64,000 bases of DNA from an uncultured Clostridiaceae bacterium. Its GTDB lineage: Bacteria; Bacillota; Clostridia; Clostridiales; Clostridiaceae. The position numbers were made by a program, and so were the translations under genes. Each line of letters opens with the position of its first letter. Positions within the stretch are counted from its first letter, which is position 1. This document shows positions 1-8,284 of the stretch, piece by piece. Under the pieces are notes generated by a model. The model was not told the origin of the DNA. It saw only the letters and a program-made list of their open reading frames with translations, and did no database searches. The stretch covers positions 1 through 64,000 of the forward strand of contig CAMJGD010000013.1 in the NCBI GenBank assembly GCA_946405135.1, given 5' to 3'.

Positions 1-33
1 AGGTTGGAGGTTCGAGCCCTCTTCGCGGAGCCA
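1..33 (+). tRNA. 3' end of a tRNA, probably tRNA-Asn (partial)
   Basis: The first bases hold a T-arm (GGAGG, TTCGAGC loop, CCTCT), then a seven-base acceptor strand TCGCGGA, a G discriminator and an encoded CCA at 31-33. The rest of the tRNA lies before the window. A 5' strand TCCGCGA with discriminator G is what Firmicute tRNA-Asn has, so Asn is the best guess, but the anticodon is not visible. Confidence 0.85.
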
Positions 34-76
34 TTTTTATTTTTTGACGTAAAATAATATCTTGATATAATTATGT

Positions 77-130
77 AAATAGAGCTTATAGCTGACAATA
101 AATATTTTATCAGCTATAAGCTCTATTTTA
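77..130 (+). terminator. Hairpin terminator after the tRNA
   Basis: A perfect 19-bp inverted repeat (77-95 with 110-128) with a 14-nt A/T loop is followed by T-rich sequence. It most likely ends the tRNA transcript. The stretch from here to 317 shows no gene. Confidence 0.7.
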
Positions 131-317
131 TACTTATAGGTTTTATTTACCCTAATTTTATGATAATATTATTCATGGGACAAAAATCATCATTATTTAC
201 TATTTTGTAACATGTTTTTATTTGTTTGTAACCTTTATTTTAAAAGGTTATATTATTATATAACTAAAGAATTTTCTAAATAGATTTCAGGACTAAGATA
301 TTGTTCACAATCATAGG

Positions 318-348
318 TTGACATTATGTTAAGAAAATTTTTTATAGT
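318..348 (+). promoter_or_regulatory. Sigma-A-type promoter for the polysaccharide deacetylase
   Basis: A perfect -35 TTGACA (318-323) is followed 18-19 bp later by TTATAG/TATAGT (342-348). It lies about 55 bp before the ribosome binding site of the next gene. The spacing is slightly long. Confidence 0.5.
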
Positions 349-402
349 ATTTGTATAACTTAAACAATTGATTTTGTAAAGTAATAACAAGGGGGATTAA
401 AG

Positions 403-1371
403 ATGTCAAAAGATGTATTTTACGATAAAAAGAGGAGAAAAAAGCGCAAAAGTAAATTGACTATATTACTTGTGTGTGTAGTATTTATTTTAGGTGGAAT
501 AATCACAGGACAAGTTATTTTAAATAGAAATAAGGCTTCAGAAGATTCAAAAGTTGCTTTAGCTAAAGCTCAGGAAGAGGAGAAAAAAAATAAAAGTGAT
601 TCAGAATCTAATAAATTAGATAGCAATAAGGATAATGATGAAAAAGCTTCAGTTTCTGAAGAAAATAAGGACAAGCTATCTAACGAAGATAAGAGTAAAA
701 CCGGATTATCTGCAGCTGATGCTCAAAAAGCTGTGGAAGGTAAATTAGATAAAAATGGTAAAAAGGTAGCGTTTTTAACTTTTGATGATGGACCATCTAC
801 TACAGTAACTCCTAAAGTATTAGATACTCTTAAAAAGTATGATGTTAAAGCAACATTCTTTATTGTTGGAAGTCAATTAGAAAATGGAGGAGAAAAAGCT
901 CAAGCATTGCTAAAACGTGAATATGAAGAAGAACATACTATTGCAAATCATACTTATTCTCATGATTATAAATATTTGTATCCAAATAGATCAATAAATG
1001 TAGATAGATTTTTAGGAGAAGTTGAAAAAACTGATAATGCTATAAGCAAAGCTCTTGGACAAGATTTTAAGACTTCGGTGGTAAGATTTCCAGGAGGACT
1101 TATGTCATGGAAAAATCAAGGTGCAGCAAAGGAAGCTTTAAGTAAAAAGAAAATACAATATGTAGACTGGAATGCTTTAAGTGGAGATGCAGAAGGTAAA
1201 AAAAGATCTGCAGATCAACTATTTGAAAGAACTAAAAAAGAAGTAGGACAGCAAGAAAAGGTAGTTATACTTATGCATGATACTTATGGAAAAGAAACTA
1301 CGGCAGAATCATTACCTAAAGTAATAGAATACTTAAAATCTCAAGGATATGAATTTGAAACTTTAAAGTAA
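403..1371 (+). CDS. Membrane-anchored polysaccharide (peptidoglycan) deacetylase, NodB/CE4 family
   Basis: Predicted to remove N-acetyl groups from a cell-wall glycan such as peptidoglycan. The N-terminus is very basic, with one transmembrane segment (about residues 18-40), then a Lys/Glu/Ser/Asn-rich linker to about 105, which places the catalytic domain outside the cell. The CE4 motifs are all visible: TFDDGP (126-131, catalytic and metal Asp), the metal-binding HTYSH (H183, H187), RFPGG, DWNALSGD and a C-terminal LMHDT. A GGGGGA ribosome binding site precedes the ATG by 6 bases. The gene is monocistronic, between a consensus-like promoter and the two-component operon. The family is clear; the exact substrate (GlcNAc or MurNAc) is not. 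Confidence 0.88.
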   Translation: MSKDVFYDKKRRKKRKSKLTILLVCVVFILGGIITGQVILNRNKASEDSKVALAKAQEEEKKNKSDSESNKLDSNKDNDEKASVSEENKDKLSNEDKSKTGLSAADAQKAVEGKLDKNGKKVAFLTFDDGPSTTVTPKVLDTLKKYDVKATFFIVGSQLENGGEKAQALLKREYEEEHTIANHTYSHDYKYLYPNRSINVDRFLGEVEKTDNAISKALGQDFKTSVVRFPGGLMSWKNQGAAKEALSKKKIQYVDWNALSGDAEGKKRSADQLFERTKKEVGQQEKVVILMHDTYGKETTAESLPKVIEYLKSQGYEFETLK

Positions 1372-1408
1372 TTATTTTAAAGTCTTAACCAAAAATTTGA
1401 TAAAGATA

Positions 1409-1450
1409 TGTTATAATTTTTAGAGAAGTATATGTAGTCTGTACTTCTCT
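1409..1450 (+). promoter_or_regulatory. Extended -10 promoter with a hairpin at the predicted transcript start
   Basis: TG-n-TATAAT (1409-1417) is a perfect extended -10 with no convincing -35. A 9-bp inverted repeat, AGAGAAGTA (1422-1430) and TACTTCTCT (1442-1450), starts at about +1 of the predicted transcript. It could be a 5' stabilising hairpin or an operator for the response regulator encoded just downstream. Confidence 0.5.
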
Positions 1451-1480
1451 TATTTATATTTGCAGTGGGAGAGAATTGGT

Positions 1481-2179
1481 ATGAATAAAAAAATACTTAT
1501 AGTCGAGGATGAAAACAGTATAAGAGGATTTTTAAAGATAAATTTTCAAAGAAATGATTTCAAAGTAATAGAAGCCGAAACTGGAGAAGAGGGAATAAGA
1601 AAGGCTATGCTAGAAAAGCCAGATGTGGCAATATTAGATGTTATGCTTCCAGGAATAGATGGTTTTCAGGTATGTGAAGCTTTAAGAAAAAAATATACTA
1701 ATATAGGCATTATAATGTTAACTGCAAGAGGACAGGATATGGATAAAATTATGGGGTTAGAGTATGGTGCAGATGATTATGTAGTAAAACCATTTAATCC
1801 AGTAGAACTTATATTGAGAGTAAAAGCCATATTAAGAAGGATTGATTTAAAGGTGGAATCAGAGAATGGAGATATTGTAGAAAGTGCTCCCTTCAGATTA
1901 GATTTATATTCTCAAAGGGTATATAAAGATGATAGTGAAATAGATGTAACCCCTAAAGAATACTTACTTTTTAAACTTTTCATAGAAAATCCAGGAAAGG
2001 CTTTTGGAAGAGATGAACTGTTAAACATAGTTTGGGGATATGACTTTGTAGGGGATCCTAAGATTGTTGACGTAAATATAAGAAGACTAAGAGCTAAAAT
2101 AGAAGATGACTCTTCTAAGCCACAGTATATTGAAACTGTTTGGGGAACAGGATATAGGTGGAGCCATGGGAATAAATAA
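1481..2179 (+). CDS. OmpR/PhoB-family response regulator
   Basis: Transcription factor of a two-component system. The N-terminal receiver domain (about 1-118) has the acidic pair E9/D10, phospho-acceptor D53 (ILDVMLPG) and the conserved Lys in VVKPFNP. The C-terminal winged helix (about 140-230) has the typical DVNIRRLRAKIE recognition region and a VWGTGYRW end. The ATG at 1481 is preferred over an upstream TTG at 1460 because GGGAGAG lies 8 bases before it and the protein then begins with the canonical MNKKILIVEDE. The stop overlaps the histidine kinase start by 14 bases, so the two are translationally coupled. Target genes cannot be told; the hairpin at its own promoter is a candidate site. 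Confidence 0.93.
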   Translation: MNKKILIVEDENSIRGFLKINFQRNDFKVIEAETGEEGIRKAMLEKPDVAILDVMLPGIDGFQVCEALRKKYTNIGIIMLTARGQDMDKIMGLEYGADDYVVKPFNPVELILRVKAILRRIDLKVESENGDIVESAPFRLDLYSQRVYKDDSEIDVTPKEYLLFKLFIENPGKAFGRDELLNIVWGYDFVGDPKIVDVNIRRLRAKIEDDSSKPQYIETVWGTGYRWSHGNK

Positions 2180-3572
2180 AATTAAATCAGAAAGTATAAA
2201 AAATAGATTAGTAAGGAATTTTATATTAATAATATTTATAAGTATAAGTATTTTAGAAATGATTTTGATAGGTTTTGTAAAAGAGTATTATTATAATAAT
2301 ACAGAAGAAATGTTAACTAATCAAATAAAAATATCTTCAGATTTTTATTCAAGATATTTTTCAAATTCCTCTCTAGAAGAAAATATATTAGACAATGTGG
2401 ATGTTTTTTGGAAACAGACTAATGCTCAAGTACAGATATTAGATACTTCTGGTAGAATACTTATGGATTCTCAAGCGGTAGATATAAAAGAAAGCTTAGA
2501 TACAGCAGATGTAAAAAAGGCAATAAAAGGACAGAAGGGTAAATGGGTAGGAAAAGTTTCCTATGATCAAGATCCAGTTATGGCAGTATCTTATCCTCTT
2601 AAATCCGATGACAAAATAGTAGGGGTTTTAAGATTTATAACATCCTTAAAAGAGGTAAATAGGTCCATATATGGTATAGCTCTGATTTTTATAGGCATAG
2701 GTATGATTGTAATATTTATATCTACTATAGTAAGTTTATTTTTAGCGGATAGTATAATTAATCCCGTAAAAGATCTTACTGCAGTAGCAGAAAAAATGGC
2801 TCAAGGAAATTTAGAATTGAGGAGTAATAAAAGATTTAATGATGAAATTGGTAAGCTTTCAGATACATTAAACTATATGGCAGAAGAGATAATAAAAAAG
2901 GATCAGCTGAAAAATGATTTTATATCTGCAGTTTCACATGAATTGAGAACTCCTCTTACTTCTATAAAAGGGTGGGCTATAACTTTAAATTCTGAGGATA
3001 CAGATAAAGAAATACTCAAAGATGGGTTAAATATAATAGAAAAAGAAAGCGACCGACTCACAGGTATGGTAGAGGAACTTTTAGATTTTTCAAAATTTGT
3101 TTCAGGAAAAGTTAAATTAGAAAAAAGAAATATAAATATAAAAGAAATGGTAGAATATATTGATATGTATATGAGGCCAAGAGCTGAAAGAGAAGATATA
3201 ATTTTCAACATAAACTATGAAGAAAATATACCCAATATAAATGTTGATATAAATCGAATGAAACAAGTACTTATAAACGTATTAGATAATTCATTTAAGT
3301 TTACTAATCCAGGTGGAAAAGTAGAATTGAATATATTTCAGGAAACTGACTATGTAGTGATGTTAGTACGAGATAATGGGTGTGGTATAAGTGAAGAGGA
3401 CCTGCCTAAGGTAAAAGAAAAATTTTATAAGGGTAAAAGCAGTAAATCACAAAATGGTATAGGACTATCAATTTGTGATGAAATAGTAAAGCTGCATAAT
3501 GGTATATTTGATATAAAAAGTGAGGTAAATAAGGGAACTGATGTGTATATAAAAATTCCATTTGAAGGCTAA
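2166..3572 (+). CDS. Sensor histidine kinase (HAMP, HisKA, HATPase)
   Basis: Cognate kinase of the preceding regulator. The ATG at 2166 lies inside the regulator gene behind GGTGGAG and gives 468 residues. The order is TM1 (about 17-38), an extracellular sensor of about 130 residues, TM2 (about 172-197), a HAMP linker, HisKA with phospho-acceptor H258 in VSHELRTPL, and a HATPase domain with N box (LDNSFKFT), G1 (DNGCGI) and G2 (NGIGLSI). The layout resembles WalK/PhoR-type kinases without a PAS domain. The stimulus is unknown; the extracellular loop and the lipoprotein that follows suggest an envelope or small-molecule signal. Confidence 0.93.
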   Translation: MGINKIKSESIKNRLVRNFILIIFISISILEMILIGFVKEYYYNNTEEMLTNQIKISSDFYSRYFSNSSLEENILDNVDVFWKQTNAQVQILDTSGRILMDSQAVDIKESLDTADVKKAIKGQKGKWVGKVSYDQDPVMAVSYPLKSDDKIVGVLRFITSLKEVNRSIYGIALIFIGIGMIVIFISTIVSLFLADSIINPVKDLTAVAEKMAQGNLELRSNKRFNDEIGKLSDTLNYMAEEIIKKDQLKNDFISAVSHELRTPLTSIKGWAITLNSEDTDKEILKDGLNIIEKESDRLTGMVEELLDFSKFVSGKVKLEKRNINIKEMVEYIDMYMRPRAEREDIIFNINYEENIPNINVDINRMKQVLINVLDNSFKFTNPGGKVELNIFQETDYVVMLVRDNGCGISEEDLPKVKEKFYKGKSSKSQNGIGLSICDEIVKLHNGIFDIKSEVNKGTDVYIKIPFEG

Positions 3573-3637
3573 TTATTAAACTAAAAGTGATTAAGGGTAA
3601 TCCGCTTAAGTATTATTATTTTGTATAGGTGAACATT

Positions 3638-5140
3638 ATGAAAAAAATTATTTTTATAACAATTATTTTACTTAGCACTTTTATCGTGACTTCATGTTCT
3701 AGGGTTAAGGTAGATAATCCAGATAGAATAGTATCACCTAAAAGTGAAGATATCATCATAAAAGGAACTTGGGAAATTAGTGATTATAAAGTATTAAACA
3801 AAGATGGAGATAATGAAAAAGTTATAGAAAAATATATGAATGGAAAAGCTCAATTTGATTCTGAATTTTGTTCTATAGGAAGAGAATTTTGTATGTCTCC
3901 TAAATATAAATTGAAAAGGGTAGATATAGCTTATTATCTTTTATATGAATATAAAATAGACTATAGCTTTTTAAATATTAACAAGGATAAACCTATAGAA
4001 GTTATATCTATAAGTTCTTCAAATAAACCTTTCTATGATTTAATAAAATATAAAGATGATAAAATGATAGTTTATATTGATGGTGTATTTTTTTATTTAA
4101 ATAAGGTATCAGTGAATACAGATAAATCAAGTGCAATGGATTCAAAGTATAAAAATAAGCCAAAAGAGACTACATCAAGGCATAATGGGTTTAATAGATG
4201 TGGGGTTATTATAGGATTAAAAAGTGAAAGAGATACAGATGAAGATGGAAATCTTGGTGAGGCAAATTATAGAACTTTGTGGATATCTTCTCATAATGAA
4301 AAAGTAAATAGTGTATATGAAAAACAAGATATATTTTTTCCAAGATTAAGTGGTTTTTGGACCGCATCTGTAAAAAGAAGCGATAATAATGGCTATATAA
4401 ATGAAAATATAATTGTAAAACCACAAGATAATTTGCCCAGAAAACAGATTAACTATAGTTATGTTAATGAAAACAAAAATGTATTTAGAGATATAAAGTT
4501 TGTAGGTAATGATTATATTGCTACAGAATTTATTAAAACAGATCATAATTATGTTAATAATTTTAATATGTTTCAGATGCTCCCTGTAGATAACATAGAA
4601 AACAGTAAAGGGATAAAGATTTCTGAAATAACTGGAGAGGGCAGCAAAGAAATATTTATAAATTCTGCAAAGTCTGCTCTGTCTTCTCAAAATAAGGAGC
4701 TATTAAATAGATTAGATAAAGATGTAAAAGAGGAAAATTTCACCATGGTAAGAAGAAATGGACATTGGATAATGCTTGGTAAAATTAATCCTATTTTAAA
4801 AGAGGATGATGCATCTTTGGATTTTAATATAAATATATTACCACCCAAAAAGCTTATAAACTATGATGAGCTTTGTGTATCATGGAATACCATAAAATCT
4901 AAAATACCAGAAGCTACAGATGCTTATACTTCCCCTAATGAAAAAATTGCCTTGATAATCACAAAAAATTATATATATATTTATGACATTGAAGATAAGC
5001 ATCTCTCAGATAAGCCTTTAAAGAAAATAAGAATAAATGAAGGTGAAAAAGTTATAATGGCAGAGTGGGCCTTGGGGAATTATTATGTAGAAAAATGGGA
5101 TAAGGCTTTTAAAGAAGGAGCCAAAGAGATTAAAGAGTAA
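3638..5140 (+). CDS. Predicted lipoprotein of unknown function after the two-component system
   Basis: I do not recognise this family. The start chosen is the ATG at 3638, 5 bases after AGGTGA; an in-frame GTG at 3629 lies inside that ribosome binding site. The 500-residue product has a lipoprotein signal with lipobox IVTSC, so it is exported and lipid-anchored. A D-x-D-x-D-G loop at about 199-210 (DTDEDGNLGEAN) resembles an EF-hand-like or dockerin-like calcium loop. The rest is a Lys/Asn-rich globular sequence. It follows the kinase after 65 bases without an obvious terminator, so co-transcription is likely and a role as accessory sensor or target is possible (inference). Confidence 0.75.
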   Translation: MKKIIFITIILLSTFIVTSCSRVKVDNPDRIVSPKSEDIIIKGTWEISDYKVLNKDGDNEKVIEKYMNGKAQFDSEFCSIGREFCMSPKYKLKRVDIAYYLLYEYKIDYSFLNINKDKPIEVISISSSNKPFYDLIKYKDDKMIVYIDGVFFYLNKVSVNTDKSSAMDSKYKNKPKETTSRHNGFNRCGVIIGLKSERDTDEDGNLGEANYRTLWISSHNEKVNSVYEKQDIFFPRLSGFWTASVKRSDNNGYINENIIVKPQDNLPRKQINYSYVNENKNVFRDIKFVGNDYIATEFIKTDHNYVNNFNMFQMLPVDNIENSKGIKISEITGEGSKEIFINSAKSALSSQNKELLNRLDKDVKEENFTMVRRNGHWIMLGKINPILKEDDASLDFNINILPPKKLINYDELCVSWNTIKSKIPEATDAYTSPNEKIALIITKNYIYIYDIEDKHLSDKPLKKIRINEGEKVIMAEWALGNYYVEKWDKAFKEGAKEIKE

Positions 5141-5190
5141 ATCCTAGCATGATTTAATGAAATTACTTATAATTTATGCAAATTCCATGG

Positions 5191-5230
5191 TAAAATTAAG
5201 TTGTAATAATTACAACTTAATTTTATCACT
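5191..5230 (+). terminator. Intrinsic terminator after the lipoprotein gene
   Basis: A perfect 15-bp inverted repeat (5191-5205 with 5211-5225) with the loop ATAAT ends in a T-rich arm. It separates the two-component operon from the peroxiredoxin gene. Confidence 0.75.
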
Positions 5231-5363
5231 ATGATAGTACTATTTAATCATATACTAGAAATTTTGCGAATATTCGCAAAAATATTTGAAATATAGCTAT
5301 TATTGGAATATACTATAGTTAATAGAAAATCTATTGATAAAATCTATAAAGGGAGGTTATTTT

Positions 5364-6080
5364 ATGCCAGAGGAGTTTAAACTGGGATGTAAGAGACCAC
5401 CAGTTAAAAAAGTAAACTTTAACGATGAAGAAGTTAGGGATGTTGTTTTAAAGGAGGAAAAGAAATCTATGGTTAGAGTAGGAAAACCTGCACCAGAATT
5501 TACAGCGTCAGGATTTTATCAAGGAAAATTTGCTAATTTTAATCTTTCTGAGTATAAAGGAAAATGGGTATTGCTTTGTTTTTATCCTGGCGATTTTACA
5601 TTTGTTTGAGCTACAGAAATTTCAGCAGTTGCTGAAAAATATTCCGAATTCCAGAAATTGGGTGTAGAAGTGCTTTCAATCAGTGTAGATAGTTCATTTG
5701 TGCATAAAATGTGGAACGATCATGAGTTATCAAAAATGATTGACAAGGATATTCCTTTTGCTATGTTGTCGGATCAGGATGGCAGCATCGGAAGAATGTA
5801 CGGAATTTATGATGAAGATAGTGGAGTTGAAACTAGAGGTAGATTTATTATTGATCCTGATGGAAACATACAGGCATATGAGGTACTTACACCTCCTGTA
5901 GGTAGAAATGTAGGTGAAGCAATCAGACAAATTAAAGCATTTCAACTTGTAAGAGAATCTGATGGAACAGAGGCTACTCCATCTGGGTGGAAACCTGGTA
6001 AGCAGACACTTAAGCCAAGCCCGGATTTAGTGGGAAACGTTTGGAAGGTATGGAATGTAAAAGAAGCTTTTGATGATTAA
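5364..6080 (+). CDS. Selenocysteine-containing peroxiredoxin (AhpC/Prx1-like), in-frame TGA read as Sec82
   Basis: Thiol/selenol peroxidase for hydrogen peroxide and organic peroxides. The reading frame from the ATG at 5364 (GGGAGG 6 bases upstream) runs 238 codons and is broken only by TGA at 5607-5609. The bases around it read PGDFTFV-TGA-ATEISA, where AhpC proteins have the peroxidatic Cys in FTFVCPTE. The frame continues unchanged for 156 codons with the conserved R in GVETRGRFIID. A SECIS-like hairpin follows the TGA. The C-terminal resolving Cys is absent: AhpC proteins have CPxxWxPG, here TPSGWKPG. Cys remain only at 9 and 72, and Cys9 lies in an unusual N-terminal extension of about 36 residues. 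An automatic annotation would split this into two ORFs (ending 5609; starting about 5658). A nonsense pseudogene is the alternative, but the position of the TGA argues strongly against it. Confidence 0.9.
5610..5644 (+). promoter_or_regulatory. Bacterial SECIS-like hairpin downstream of the Sec TGA
   Basis: TTTCAGC (5620-5626) pairs with GCTGAAA (5631-5637) around the loop AGTT. Seventeen bases separate TGA from the loop, and G is the second loop base. Both agree with the known bacterial SECIS rules (loop about 16-37 nt from UGA, G among the first two loop bases). GAA (5616-5618) and TTC (5642-5644) could extend the stem across an internal loop. The element would recruit SelB with Sec-tRNA. 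Confidence 0.75.
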
Positions 6081-6150
6081 TTTACTATGAATTTACTTAA
6101 AGATATTCAAACAATTAGCGTTAATCCAAGAAAAGCAGAATGTTTTATCT

Positions 6151-6210
6151 AAAAATAGGAGCTGAGCATTAGCGGTTTTACCGCTAATGCTACAACTCCT
6201 ATTTTTCTTT
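6151..6210. terminator. Bidirectional terminator between peroxiredoxin and LTA-synthase-like gene
   Basis: Arms AAAAATAGGAG...GCATTAGCGGT and ACCGCTAATGC...CTCCTATTTTT pair with a small internal loop. A T tail follows on the plus strand and, read on the minus strand, also follows the other arm. It includes the last codons of the minus-strand gene. Confidence 0.8.
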
Positions 6211-8037
6211 AAAGTAATCACTTTTTATTATTTTATCTGCCAAATCTAAACCTCTTATGGCTCTAGCCTTTTCTTCCTCTGAAGGGACTTTTCCGTTTAT
6301 AGTTCTATTTGTAAGCACGGAATAATCTCTGTTAGTTTTTAATAGATTACGTCCCATTACTGTATTTATATAATCTTTTTCATCTATACCCATAATGTAG
6401 CATAGAGTAGGCATAGTATCTATTTGTCCGCCAGTTACTTCAATTTTTTTAGGCTTATCATAATTTTTTTGGTATATGATAAGCGGTATATGATTTGTAA
6501 TCTCTATCCACCAAGGTTCAGGATTTTTTAACTGAGCTAATTTATCGTTATAATATTTGTGAACTCCATTATGATCTCCAGTAATTACTACTACGGATTT
6601 ATCTAGTAAACCAGACTTGTCCAGACTATCTAAAAACATACCTATCTGTTTATCTGTGTAATGAACACTTTCAAAATATCCACCAAGGTGATTTGAATTA
6701 AGTTCTTTATCAAGGCCTAATTCTCTATATTTTTCAGGTAAATCAAAGGGACCATGACTGGTAAGTGTCACCATAAAGCTGTAAAAAGGCTGCTTTTGAT
6801 TTTCCAGTATAGGAACTATTTGCTTAAAATAAGATTCATCGCTGATACCAAGGCCAATAACTTCATCTACATTAAAATTAGAATAATCTACACACTTTTC
6901 AAATCCTATATTCTTTAGTCCTTCCATCCAGTTCCAAAAGGCTCCTTTATCAGGATGAATAGCTACAGTGGAATAATCCATAGCCTGCATAAGCTTTGGA
7001 AGAGAATTATAGGTAACATAAGGATGACTAAAGAAAGTACTGCCCTGTCTTAAAGGATACACTGAAGTATTAACCATAAGATCTGAATCAGAGCTTGTAC
7101 CCTCGTTTACCTGTTCATTTATTTTAGGAAAATAAATGCTGTTTTTTAGTAGTCTATTTAAATTTGGTGTTATTTCTTTTCCTTGAACTGTTTGTCCTAT
7201 TACAAAGTTTTCTAAAGATTCTACTTGTATTATTATCAAATTTTTTCCCTTGAATAAACCTTTATATTCATTATCAGGCAAATTTTCTTTATTTGCTTCA
7301 AACCACTCTTTAATCTCGTCCTTATCCTGCTGTGAAAGGTTTAGGGGTTTTGAATCTTTCCATACACTATAGGTGTTAAATACATGATAGCCTATAGGTG
7401 AAAAGAATTTTGTAGTTGAGTTAGGATCATACATTCCAAATAGATAGCTTTTGCTATGTTCCTTTTTTAAAACATTTATAGTAAAAGGCACATGACCTAT
7501 AAAGCATATGCAGGATATAAAAATTACTACAAAATATAAAATTTTTCTTTTTCCCACTTCATATATGGGCTTAAGTTTTAAAAAGTATAGTAGAAACATG
7601 AATATAATATCTATTATAAACAGTATATCATAAGGACTCATCATGGAAAATATGCTTCCAGACAGATTGTCTAGATTAGCTGTTTGTTTTAATATGGTAA
7701 GAGAAGGAACTGTATTAAATCCTCTGAAGTACCATAAATCCACTAATATAACTATAGAAAAAAAGGTATTTGTGAACAATAAGTATTTGACTCTGCCTAA
7801 ACTTTTAAATAAAAAGTAAAAGCACATAAATACTAGTATGAAAGCCGCATAATAGTTAAAAAAGTAGTAAGCAGAGGAATAACCTAAACTTAAATCTAAA
7901 GCATAACTATTCTTATTTAAAGTAAATCCTAAAAACAGTACAGATTTAAACATAAGAGATATCATGGTAAATATGAATAAACATATTCTTATTATTTTAT
8001 TTTTTTCAATCTTTGGTGAACGTTTTACAACTAACAT
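6199..8037 (-). CDS. LTA synthase family membrane protein (sulfatase-like phosphoglycerol transferase)
   Basis: Probable polymerase or transferase of glycerol-phosphate units onto a membrane glycolipid or related envelope polymer. Five transmembrane helices lie between about residues 15 and 188, followed by a 420-residue extracellular sulfatase-fold domain. Family motifs are present: the metal-binding glutamate in QVESLENFV, the catalytic Thr in NEGTSSDSD (T314), and GDHNGVHKY near the C-terminus. Length (612) is typical of LtaS-type enzymes. The ATG at 8037 follows AAGGATGG. It is monocistronic, divergent from yedF and convergent with the peroxiredoxin. It could be an LTA synthase, a primase or a paralogue for another polymer; the sequence alone does not decide. 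Confidence 0.85.
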   Translation of the reverse strand: MLVVKRSPKIEKNKIIRICLFIFTMISLMFKSVLFLGFTLNKNSYALDLSLGYSSAYYFFNYYAAFILVFMCFYFLFKSLGRVKYLLFTNTFFSIVILVDLWYFRGFNTVPSLTILKQTANLDNLSGSIFSMMSPYDILFIIDIIFMFLLYFLKLKPIYEVGKRKILYFVVIFISCICFIGHVPFTINVLKKEHSKSYLFGMYDPNSTTKFFSPIGYHVFNTYSVWKDSKPLNLSQQDKDEIKEWFEANKENLPDNEYKGLFKGKNLIIIQVESLENFVIGQTVQGKEITPNLNRLLKNSIYFPKINEQVNEGTSSDSDLMVNTSVYPLRQGSTFFSHPYVTYNSLPKLMQAMDYSTVAIHPDKGAFWNWMEGLKNIGFEKCVDYSNFNVDEVIGLGISDESYFKQIVPILENQKQPFYSFMVTLTSHGPFDLPEKYRELGLDKELNSNHLGGYFESVHYTDKQIGMFLDSLDKSGLLDKSVVVITGDHNGVHKYYNDKLAQLKNPEPWWIEITNHIPLIIYQKNYDKPKKIEVTGGQIDTMPTLCYIMGIDEKDYINTVMGRNLLKTNRDYSVLTNRTINGKVPSEEEKARAIRGLDLADKIIKSDYFKEK

Positions 8038-8284
8038 ATTTTATACCATCCTTCTGTTATATTAAGTAGTCTAACAATAAGATTATAGTATAGAGTATTT
8101 TATAAATCAAATAATATGGCAAATGTACGTAATTATATATTATGTTATAACCTGGAGGTAAGCTATTATTACTAAAACCAATAGTACAGTGTAAAGCTAT
8201 TGATAAAACCAATTATATACCCTAAAGGTTTAGTGATATAATTAAACATATTATAGATTATATCATTTTGAGGGGTGAAGTATT

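Noticed and set aside
1..33. Selenocysteine tRNA (selC), suggested by the nearby selenoprotein
   Set aside because: The acceptor strand and T-arm spacing fit an ordinary tRNA with discriminator G (Asn type); the rest is outside the window, so there is no support for tRNA-Sec.
5334..5609. Truncated peroxiredoxin followed by a second separate ORF (frameshift or nonsense pseudogene)
   Set aside because: Both pieces are in the same frame, the only interruption is TGA at the catalytic Cys position, and a SECIS-like hairpin follows. Selenocysteine explains it better.
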